Shown here: positions 1 through 5,950 of the stretch, one piece after another
Position numbering within the stretch: position 1 is the first letter of the stretch
Layout of the letters: each line of letters opens with the position of its first letter
Origin: Armatimonadota bacterium
GTDB taxonomy: Bacteria > Armatimonadota > Zipacnadia > Zipacnadales > UBA11051
Reading direction: 5' to 3'
Assembly: GCA_003542955.1 (NCBI GenBank)
Contig: DPJP01000383.1
Location: 334 to 10,387 of the forward strand
DNA length: 10,054 nt
Position numbers and translations under genes: made by a program
The notes under the pieces: generated by a model
Database searches by the model: none
The model's input: the letters and a program-made list of their open reading frames with translations, nothing else
What the model was told of the DNA's origin: nothing

Positions 1-46
1 GAATGTGCCACAGTACCGTACTCGAATATCGCCGTAGCTGGGGAAG

Positions 47-1345
47 GTGAGTCGAGTGAGTGGAATGCGTTACAGCATGGCGGTGTGTGCGTTTCCTTTC
101 CTGTGCGGGTTGCTCCTTCTGATCGGGTGCCATGGCGGCGGTGACGACGTCGCGCCCTCGAGCGATTCTGGTGTAGTGGCTGTTGATCCGTCGCAGGAGG
201 AACTCCTCGGAGACCTCAACGGCAACGGTCTCCCTGATGTGTCCGACGCCATCGGGATTCTGCGGATCGTGGTCGGTCTCGATCCGGACAACCCTCTGGC
301 CGACTGCGACCAGAGCGGGGCCGCGGGCGTCGCGGACGCGATCATGGTGCTCCGCTCCGTGGTGGGGCTCGCGCCCTGGCCGATCGGGTCAGGTGGCGGG
401 GGGGCGATTGCCTACATCGGCTTCCACGGCGACGAGATATCGCCCACCGAAGACATCTACATCATGGCCCCGGACGGCCGTGGCCAGACACAACTCTCCG
501 ACCTCCCCGGCGAGAAATCGCGCCCCGTGTGGTCTCCGGATGGAACGAAGATCGCCTTCACGAGCCGCCCCGTCTCCGGTGAGCGGCTCACGGTCATGGA
601 TGCAGATGGCGGCAACCAGGTCTCCATCGACATCGTGCAGGGGACGCTCGCGCCCGTTGCCTGGTCCCCCGACAGCAGCAGGATCGCCTACGAGAACGGC
701 AACCAGATATGGATGATGAATGCCGACACGACGGGTCCGGTCCAGCTCACCCAGGCGCCGGGTTCGCACTCCGAACCGGCCTGGTCGCCTGATGGGAACA
801 CGATCGCGTACACGCGCTACGACGGCGAGAGCATCGAGATATACACCATGGACGCGGACGGGGGGAACCAGACGGCCCGGACAGAGGTGGGCGATGCACG
901 CAGCCGCACGCCTGTCTTCTCGCCCGATGGCGCACGGATAGCCTTCAACAACGTCGAGAAGTATGGCAGCGTCTGGCAGGTATGGGTGATGAATGCCGAC
1001 GGCACGAACGCCGCGCCGGTGACTGACTTCGAGTTCGGCGCAAGGGTCGACGCCGGCGCATGGTCGCCGGACGGGAACCAACTGGTCGTCACCGCGATAG
1101 ACTTGCCGACCGGGCACCTGTGTGTGCTCGACTCCGACGGCGGCAACCCGCTGCGGCTGTCGACGAATGCCGACCGCGGGGCGGCCTGGTCTCCCGACGG
1201 GAGCAGGATCGCCTTCAGCCACGGGTTGCGCATCTACACCATCGGCGCGGATGGCAGCGGACTGTGCACCATCAGCGACCCGAACCTGGGTGTTCACTCT
1301 CCCGCGTGGTCGGCGACAGCAGTCTCGCCTGCAGCACAGAGGTAG
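47..1345 (+). CDS. Lipoprotein with dockerin-like module and TolB/PD40 beta-propeller
   Basis: Predicted exported lipoprotein, 432 residues from the outermost start. The hydrophobic signal ends in the lipobox LIGC with lipidated Cys28, followed by a Gly/Asp linker. Residues 55-114 hold two EF-hand-like calcium loops (D56-D67 and D86-D97), each followed by an LR-x-VVGL helix: a type I dockerin arrangement. The second loop is degenerate (Ser at position 5). Residues about 120-430 contain WSPDG-type PD40 motifs at 162, 206, 246, 291, 339 and 381, plus a worn copy at 421, fitting a six-bladed TolB-like propeller. Such propellers bind proteins or sugars; no catalytic residues are evident and the ligand is unknown. 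The start is uncertain: GTG47 is longest, GTG56 has GGGAAGG at 41-47 eight bases upstream, and ATG65 also keeps the whole signal peptide. The gene stands alone and converges on the DUF3604 fragment. Architecture is confident; function is not. Confidence 0.88.
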   Translation: MSRVSGMRYSMAVCAFPFLCGLLLLIGCHGGGDDVAPSSDSGVVAVDPSQEELLGDLNGNGLPDVSDAIGILRIVVGLDPDNPLADCDQSGAAGVADAIMVLRSVVGLAPWPIGSGGGGAIAYIGFHGDEISPTEDIYIMAPDGRGQTQLSDLPGEKSRPVWSPDGTKIAFTSRPVSGERLTVMDADGGNQVSIDIVQGTLAPVAWSPDSSRIAYENGNQIWMMNADTTGPVQLTQAPGSHSEPAWSPDGNTIAYTRYDGESIEIYTMDADGGNQTARTEVGDARSRTPVFSPDGARIAFNNVEKYGSVWQVWVMNADGTNAAPVTDFEFGARVDAGAWSPDGNQLVVTAIDLPTGHLCVLDSDGGNPLRLSTNADRGAAWSPDGSRIAFSHGLRIYTIGADGSGLCTISDPNLGVHSPAWSATAVSPAAQR

Positions 1346-1419
1346 AGCGCGTCGCGGGGCAACGTGGCCGCAGTCATGGAGGAGAGGCGTGGCGCCGTGG
1401 CGGCATCGCCTGTCGCCGC

Positions 1420-2211
1420 TCATTCCACCCAGATCGGTGACGCCCATGCCGTATGGCCGTCGACTTGCCTGACGCGCAGGTAGTAGAAGCAGAAGGGCTG
1501 CGTGGTCTCGTTGGCCCGAGGCAGCCGAACGTCTTCCAGCGGGGTCTCGTCGGTGAACCCATCGGCGAAGGTGAGCGTGCCCGGCTCCGCGCGGTAGACG
1601 ACCTCGTTGTTGCGCAGAATCTCGACTGACGCGAGACGATCCGTGCCTGCGGCGACGACCATGAAGCTTCGCGGCCCCGAGTGTCCGCACACCTCGGCCC
1701 CCATCAGATGGTCGTTCATCGGATGGTCGCCCATCGGCATGCCATCCATCGTGAAGCTGAGCAGCATCTTCTCGCCGGTGGTCGCATAGCAGCGGCGGGC
1801 GTGGAGCGCATCCCAGATCGCCTCCCGCGTCAGCCCATCAGCAAAGACCCCCGTGCATGCCGCGCCCTGGTTCACCCCGAAAGGCCCATTGCCCGGCTGC
1901 GCGAACTGGTTGTCAGTCGATCCGATGAAGCCGAGCCGATGGCCCTGGCGCAGGGCCTCCTGCACTGAATGCGGTCCCCCCTCCTCGTTGCTCCCCCAGC
2001 GCGACCAGATCTCCACACACCGCTCCATCGGGTGGAAGTCGCGATCCCAGTCGGCGGGTGCGATGTAGCGGGTATGGTGGGGCACGGTGAATGCACCGAA
2101 GCCCTCCAGCGCCGCCCAAAGCTGCTCGGGTGTCGGCCGCTCGCCCTTTGCGGGGTCGCCGAGATCATACTGCGGCGACGCACCGTCCTGATCCCGCGGC
2201 GCCGAGGCAGT
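1420..2211 (-). pseudogene. DUF3604 (PHP-like) protein, C-terminal fragment
   Basis: The minus-strand frame is open from 2211 to the stop at 1420-1422, about 263 codons, with clear DUF3604 character: EQLWAALEG, the histidine pair of TVPHHT, DWDRDFHPMER, VEIWSRWGS-E-GGP, VQEAL-GHRLGFIGSTDNQ, then TREAIWDALHARRCYATTGEK and a C-terminal beta domain. Family members, as I recall them, run to roughly 600-750 residues, so the N-terminal half is missing. The coding match extends a little past an in-frame TGA at 2212-2214 and fades near 2241, where an inverted repeat begins. The only early start, GTG at 2085, lies inside conserved sequence and has no ribosome site. The DN[HS]-type motif reads DNQ here, so a usual metal-ligand His appears replaced. 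I read it as a decayed remnant. A short expressed protein from 2085 (221 residues) is possible but unlikely to be a working enzyme. Confidence 0.75.
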
Positions 2212-2241
2212 TCAGTCGCGGTGCGGCTCTCCGGCGTGAGC

Positions 2242-2290
2242 TGAGACAAGCCGGAATTGCACGAGCCCCTGATTCCGTTGGCTTGTCTCA
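2242..2290. repeat. Imperfect inverted repeat (TGAGACAAGCC arms) at the edge of the DUF3604 fragment
   Basis: TGAGACAAGCC at 2242-2252 pairs exactly with GGCTTGTCTCA at 2280-2290. Inside it, GGAAT (2253-2257) pairs with ATTCC (2272-2276), leaving a GTT bulge at 2277-2279. The arm end TTGTCTCA at 2283-2290 recurs at 2298-2305, 15 bases on. It starts where DUF3604 coding similarity stops. No T-run follows on either strand, so a terminator is less likely than a recombination site, a small palindromic element or the end of a lost transposon. Confidence 0.6.
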
Positions 2291-2330
2291 AATCTCATTG
2301 TCTCACCGTCTCGCAGTTGTCGGGGCGTGA

Positions 2331-2344
2331 CATTGGCGCCAATG
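2331..2344. repeat. Perfect 14-bp palindrome
   Basis: CATTGGCGCCAATG is identical to its own reverse complement. It lies about 185 bases before the first gene of the metal-efflux operon, so it could be an operator half of a larger control region or part of the neighbouring repeat scar. The half-palindrome TTGGCGCC recurs at 2436-2443. Confidence 0.5.
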
Positions 2345-2361
2345 CGGCGATGGTGGCGGAA

Positions 2362-2398
2362 ATGCAGAAGTAAGCGACAAATGACGGCGTTTCTGCAT
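2362..2398. repeat. Inverted repeat ATGCAGAA / TTCTGCAT
   Basis: Exact 8-bp arms at 2362-2369 and 2391-2398 enclose a 21-base spacer that looks more A+T-rich than its surroundings. It may be an operator-type site or part of a mobile-element remnant; nothing in the sequence decides between them. Confidence 0.45.
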
Positions 2399-2529
2399 CA
2401 TTCGCCTGGTGTGCCGGAATGTGGTGAGTGTGCGGTTGGCGCCGGGGAACTCCCGGGCCCAGGCCGGCGTTGGTTGATGTGGCGGTGCTTTGCTCACACC
2501 CAGTTTTGGAGGGCAGGCTCTCAGCACGC

Positions 2530-2781
2530 ATGAGGCTCTCCGTGTTGCTCCTCATCGGAATCCTCGCGATCGGCGGCGTCCTTGACGCTTGTGTCGATTG
2601 CCATCCGGATCATGCTGATCTGGCGTGCCCTGACGACTGCTGCCGGCCCCTCTACCCCGCCGGCCCCAGCCCTGCACCTGCTCTGAGTCTATCGCTATGC
2701 GAACGTCTCGATCTCGCCGGCGGGCGCCTCAACACCGATCCGCTGGCTCCTCTCCATTTCCGCCCCCCGGAAGCTGCCTGA
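2530..2781 (+). CDS. Small exported Cys/His-rich peptide heading the metal-efflux operon
   Basis: Predicted 83-residue protein starting MRLSVLLLIGILAIGG, a signal peptide or single membrane anchor. Next comes a compact cluster of possible metal ligands: CVDCHPDHADLACPDDCC (six Cys, two His and four Asp within 18 residues). The rest is Pro-rich and ends FRPPEAA. I recognise no named family. Short periplasmic Cys-rich peptides, some ending in a similar F-x-PP tail, are often found just before czcC/cusC genes, which fits this position. The ATG at 2530 was chosen because the signal peptide begins there; the nearest purine-rich site, GGAGGG at 2508-2513, is 16 bases away, longer than usual. The frame stays open upstream to 2428, but that extension is not signal-like. 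The role inferred is metal binding or delivery in the periplasm; the ligands are seen, the function is a guess. Confidence 0.6.
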   Translation: MRLSVLLLIGILAIGGVLDACVDCHPDHADLACPDDCCRPLYPAGPSPAPALSLSLCERLDLAGGRLNTDPLAPLHFRPPEAA

Positions 2782-2787
2782 CCTCGA

Positions 2788-2804
2788 GCGGGCGCCATGC
2801 CCGC
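2788..2804 (+). promoter_or_regulatory. Short hairpin after the Cys-rich peptide gene
   Basis: GCGGGC (2788-2793) and GCCCGC (2799-2804) flank a 5-base loop, seven bases after the stop codon of the small peptide. There is no T-run, so it is at best a weak attenuator or an RNA-stability element between the peptide and the channel gene. Confidence 0.3.
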
Positions 2805-2864
2805 CCCACCAGCCATCCCCTGACCTGAACTGAACGACAGCCATAGCGCCTTGCCGGCTCTGGA

Positions 2865-2879
2865 TGTGGCAGCGCCACA
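2865..2879 (+). promoter_or_regulatory. Hairpin in the leader of the outer-membrane channel gene
   Basis: TGTGGC (2865-2870) pairs with GCCACA (2874-2879) around an AGC loop, 16 bases before the Shine-Dalgarno site. Possible RNA-stability or translation-control element; no further support. Confidence 0.25.
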
Positions 2880-2895
2880 GCCAGGCCCACGGCGC

Positions 2896-2902
2896 AGGAG
2901 GT
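2896..2902 (+). promoter_or_regulatory. Strong ribosome binding site, AGGAGGT
   Basis: A near-consensus AGGAGGT lies seven bases before the ATG at 2910 and fixes the start of the outer-membrane channel gene. It is the strongest such site in the operon, consistent with independent, efficient translation initiation here. Confidence 0.8.
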
Positions 2903-2909
2903 ACTTGCC

Positions 2910-4145
2910 ATGAGACATGCCCTATGCCTCGGGCTGGTGCTGCTGCTTGGTGCCGGGCACTTGCCCGCACAGGGGCAGAGCCTGACCGTGGCGGAAGCGG
3001 TGGACCTGGCCGTGCAGAATCACGCCTCCCTGCAGGCCATTGCGTATGAGATGCGGGCCGCGGAGGCCCAAGTGCGGGGGGCAGGAGCGCTGTCCCCGCC
3101 CGAGGTGCGCGTGTCGCCCGGCGGCATCGGTTCGGAGCCGGTGGACGAGATACTCTCGGTCGAGCAGCCGCTTGAGTTGAACGGGGCGCGTCGCGCTCGC
3201 GCCCGCGTCGCCCGTGGCGCCCTGGCCGAGAAAGCTGCCGCCGCTGCACTCGCTCGTGCCGAGCTGGCCCGGAAGGTGAAGACGGCCTACTGGCACGCCG
3301 CTCTGGCCCAACAGCTCGTCAGCCTCGACTGGAGCAACCTGGAGTTTGCGCAGGAGATGCTCAGGGCCGCCGACATGCAATACGAGCTGGGCAACCAGCC
3401 AAGGGTACAGGCGCTGAAGGCCGAGGTCGAGCTGTCGCGGGCGCGACAGGACGTGATCCGCTCCGGGGCCGCGCTCAAACAGGCGCTGGCCCGGCTGAAT
3501 ACGTTGCTGGGACGCGAACCTGACGCCGCGCTGGCACTCGCCGACACACCGGAGCCGGTGAGCGCGGAGTGGTCGCTTGCAGAACTGAGCGAGTTGGGGC
3601 TATGGCAACGCCCTGATGTTCAGCAGGCCCGGGCGGCGGTGGAGACATCACGGGGCGAGGTGTCCGTGGCCAGGGCGGCCGGGCGCGCAGACCTGTCGGT
3701 CTCCGGGCGGTTGACGCCGGAGGGCGTCGGGGGTCTGGCGCTGAGCCTGAGCCTCCCGCAACTGGACTGGGGCAGCCGGAGCGCGGAGCTGCAGCGAGCG
3801 GAGGCGATGGTTGCGGCACGCGAGCAGCAGCTTGATCTGACACGCATCGAGGCCCGGCTCGAGATTGCCACCGCGCTCGCCGAGCTGCAATCGGCCCAGG
3901 CGCAGGCGGTGGAGTACCGTGAGCAGGTGCTCGAGCACTCGCGCACCCTGGCGGACCTGGTGATGCTGGGGTACCGCGAGGGGGCATCGGCGTTTCTCGA
4001 AGTGGTAGACGCCCGGCGGACGTTGCGGGCGATCAATGTCGAGTACTACTCCGCGGTGGCCGCACAGCAGTTCAGCCTCGCGGAGTTAGAGTTCGCCGTC
4101 GGCGGAAGTCTCCCGAATCCCAACACGCCGGTAGAGGTGAAGTGA
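2910..4145 (+). CDS. Outer-membrane efflux channel, TolC/CzcC/CusC family
   Basis: Predicted 411-residue outer-membrane channel of a tripartite metal-efflux complex; trimers of this family span the outer membrane and extend helical barrels into the periplasm. The N-terminus is a signal peptide (hydrophobic to about residue 15, likely cut near AQG-Q, 20-23). Two OEP halves follow. The first has LTVAEAVDLAVQNHASLQA (25-43) and VEQPLELNGARRAR (84-97), close to the QP-EL-GKR signature of CzcC proteins. The second has RPDVQQARAAV (234-244) and YREGASAFLEVVDARRTL (355-372), the usual repeat-end motif. Between these are long Ala/Glu/Arg-rich helices. Length is normal for CzcC (about 400-430). There is no lipobox, so unlike CusC or OprM it is probably not lipidated. 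Its stop is one base before the adaptor ATG, indicating coupled expression. Family assignment is firm; the metal is not determined. Confidence 0.9.
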   Translation: MRHALCLGLVLLLGAGHLPAQGQSLTVAEAVDLAVQNHASLQAIAYEMRAAEAQVRGAGALSPPEVRVSPGGIGSEPVDEILSVEQPLELNGARRARARVARGALAEKAAAAALARAELARKVKTAYWHAALAQQLVSLDWSNLEFAQEMLRAADMQYELGNQPRVQALKAEVELSRARQDVIRSGAALKQALARLNTLLGREPDAALALADTPEPVSAEWSLAELSELGLWQRPDVQQARAAVETSRGEVSVARAAGRADLSVSGRLTPEGVGGLALSLSLPQLDWGSRSAELQRAEAMVAAREQQLDLTRIEARLEIATALAELQSAQAQAVEYREQVLEHSRTLADLVMLGYREGASAFLEVVDARRTLRAINVEYYSAVAAQQFSLAELEFAVGGSLPNPNTPVEVK

Positions 4146-4146
4146 C

Positions 4147-5934
4147 ATGAAAATCAGGACCATCGCACTCGTGGGCGTGATGATTACAGTGTTGGCCGGC
4201 GGCTGGCTGTTGATGCGCCGGCAGGCGGCGGCGCACCAGGCGCCGACGACGGAGGCATGCCATGCCGAACACGCCGAGGACGAGATCGGGCATGAGGAGC
4301 ATGCGCTGACCGTGCCGGGTCTGGAGGTGCTCGAGGTCATGCCGACGAGCATCAGCCCGGTTCTGGCGTTGACGGGGGAGATTGAGGCCGATGCGGACCT
4401 GACGGCCCGCGTGGGTCCGGCGGTATCCGGGCGACTGACGGCGCTCCATGCGCGCGTCGGGGACCGGGTGCGGGCGGGACAGGCGCTTGCGACGGTGGTG
4501 AGCAGGGACGTGGCGGACGTGCGGTCAGCGCTCACGCGGGCGCAGGCCGAAGAGCAGGCCGCGGCGGCGAGACTGCAGACGGTGAAGAGTCTCGCTGCCT
4601 CCGGCGCGCTCTCCGGGAAGCCGCTCGAGGAGGCGAGGATTGCCCATACCGCGGCGACTGCGGCCGTCCAGCAGACGACGGCGGCGCTCAACAGCGCCCG
4701 CGCCACCCGCGATGCGGCAGAGCGCGAACTGGAGCGCGTGAAGCAGCTCGCGGCCAGTCAGGCGTACCAGGCCCGCCCCGTCGAGGACGCCAGGCGCGAG
4801 GTCGCCGTCGCGCAGGCCGCACTCGACACGGCACGGTCGCTCATGAAGGTGCGACAGGCGGCCTATGAGCGCGGCACGCGGCTGTTTGACGCCGGCCTCG
4901 CCGCGAAGCGCGAGGTCGAGGCTGCGGAGGCGGACCTCGGCGAGGCCCGAGCGGCAGAGACCGAGGCAACCACGCACCTGGAGATCGCGAGGCAGACGTT
5001 GGCGCGCGAGGAGGGCATCTCCAAGCGCGACCTCTACTCCCTTGGTGAGGTGCGACAGGCGGAGGCGGCGGTGCGCGAGGCGACGCGCGGCGTGGAGCAT
5101 GAAGGCGCCGAACTGGAGCGCGCCCGCGGACACCTGCAGATCGCGACGGCATCGCTCGAGCGTGAGAAGCGGGTTGCCGAGCGCGACCTGCTCGCCCGCA
5201 GGGAGGTCGAGGAGGCGCAGTCGGCGCTGACGGTGGCGCGCGCCGAGGTTCAGGCGGCGCGCCAGAGCCTGGCGGCGCTGAGGGCGTCCGGCGGGCGCGG
5301 CGGGGCGAGTCTGGCCGTGCTGGCCCCCATCGGCGGCATCGTCACGGAACGCGCGGCCACAGTGGGGCAGGTGGTCGAGGCATCGAGCGAGTTGTTCACC
5401 ATCGTGGACCCCAAACGCGTATGGGCATGGGGGAAGGTACATGAGAAGGACCTGGCGCAGGTCAGCGTCGGGCAGTCCGCGGAGGTCCGCGTCAACAGCT
5501 ACCCCGAGCGGCAGTTTGCCGGGCGCGTGAGCCTCGTATCGCAGGCCCTCGATCCGGAGACGCGCACGGCGCGGGTGCGTTGCGTCGTGGCCAACCCCGG
5601 CGGCGTCCTCAAGCCGGGCATGTTCGCCTCGGTCGGTCTGCATGTTGATGGCAGCCGGGAGGGGCTGCTCGTGCCCAGGGACGCGGTGCTGGACGAGGCG
5701 GGCAAGAAGGTCCTCTTCACCGCCTGCATGGACTGCGAAGAGGACCAGGAGAGCGGGAAGAGCTGCGGGGCGTTCGACAAGCTCGAGGTCGAGCTGGGGC
5801 CGACGCGGGGCGACCACGTGGAGGTGCGGCGTGGGCTCGAGATAGGGGCCCTGGTGGTCGTCAAGGGCCAGTACCAGCTCAAGACCGCGCTGGGGTCGGG
5901 ACAGCTCGAGGCCGGCTGCGCGGACGGACACTAA
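4147..5934 (+). CDS. Periplasmic adaptor (membrane fusion protein), CusB/CzcB family, with expanded coiled coil
   Basis: Links the RND pump to the outer-membrane channel. Residues 5-23 form a membrane anchor or uncleaved signal. Residues 30-52 are ligand-rich (His30, Cys38, His39, His42, His49, His52 among acids). Biotinyl-lipoyl halves surround a long helical region: VGPAVSGRLTALHARVGDRVRAGQ (89-112) and LAPIGGIVTERAATVGQVV (392-410). The beta-barrel follows (about 424-500), with the membrane-proximal domain at the end. At 595 residues it is well above the usual 380-520, because residues 140-380 contain about five tandem copies of the hairpin-tip motif (R/L, small turn, then [LV]-E-x-A at 160, 212, 257, 302 and 354). 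A loop with Cys527, Cys530 and Cys540 and a C-terminal C-x-x-x-H add possible metal ligands. ATG4147 follows GAGGTGA (4135-4141), one base after the preceding stop. Family is certain; metal choice is open. Confidence 0.92.
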   Translation: MKIRTIALVGVMITVLAGGWLLMRRQAAAHQAPTTEACHAEHAEDEIGHEEHALTVPGLEVLEVMPTSISPVLALTGEIEADADLTARVGPAVSGRLTALHARVGDRVRAGQALATVVSRDVADVRSALTRAQAEEQAAAARLQTVKSLAASGALSGKPLEEARIAHTAATAAVQQTTAALNSARATRDAAERELERVKQLAASQAYQARPVEDARREVAVAQAALDTARSLMKVRQAAYERGTRLFDAGLAAKREVEAAEADLGEARAAETEATTHLEIARQTLAREEGISKRDLYSLGEVRQAEAAVREATRGVEHEGAELERARGHLQIATASLEREKRVAERDLLARREVEEAQSALTVARAEVQAARQSLAALRASGGRGGASLAVLAPIGGIVTERAATVGQVVEASSELFTIVDPKRVWAWGKVHEKDLAQVSVGQSAEVRVNSYPERQFAGRVSLVSQALDPETRTARVRCVVANPGGVLKPGMFASVGLHVDGSREGLLVPRDAVLDEAGKKVLFTACMDCEEDQESGKSCGAFDKLEVELGPTRGDHVEVRRGLEIGALVVVKGQYQLKTALGSGQLEAGCADGH

Positions 5935-5950
5935 GGAACCGAGGACCCTC

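Larger units (their letters stand above)
2291..2529. other. Non-coding stretch with palindromes, upstream of the efflux operon
   Basis: I see no supported gene in these 239 bases. They hold the second TTGTCTCA copy (2298-2305), a perfect 14-bp palindrome CATTGGCGCCAATG (2331-2344), an inverted repeat ATGCAGAA/TTCTGCAT (2362-2369 and 2391-2398), a second TTGGCGCC (2436-2443) and a short CCGGG/CCCGG hairpin (2442-2456). The operon promoter should lie here, but I could not pick out a convincing -35/-10 pair or a MerR-, ArsR- or CusR-type operator. Symmetric sites of this kind could bind a dimeric regulator; that is inference. Confidence 0.5.

Noticed and set aside
12..22. AGTAC-C-GTACT inverted repeat before the first lipoprotein
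   Set aside because: Only five-base arms; easily due to chance, with no promoter context to support an operator.
389..1690. A 433-codon minus-strand open frame opposite the first lipoprotein
   Set aside because: It overlaps the propeller gene and part of the DUF3604 fragment in another frame; its Arg/Gly/Val-rich composition and lack of motifs mark it as a shadow.
2242..2290. Inverted repeat as an intrinsic terminator for the DUF3604 fragment or operon
   Set aside because: No T-run follows on either strand, the stem has a bulge, and it lies upstream of the minus-strand fragment rather than at its 3' end.
2910..2960. Cys6 of the channel protein as a lipidation site
   Set aside because: It sits at the very start of the signal sequence with no lipobox; the cleavage region further on has no Cys.
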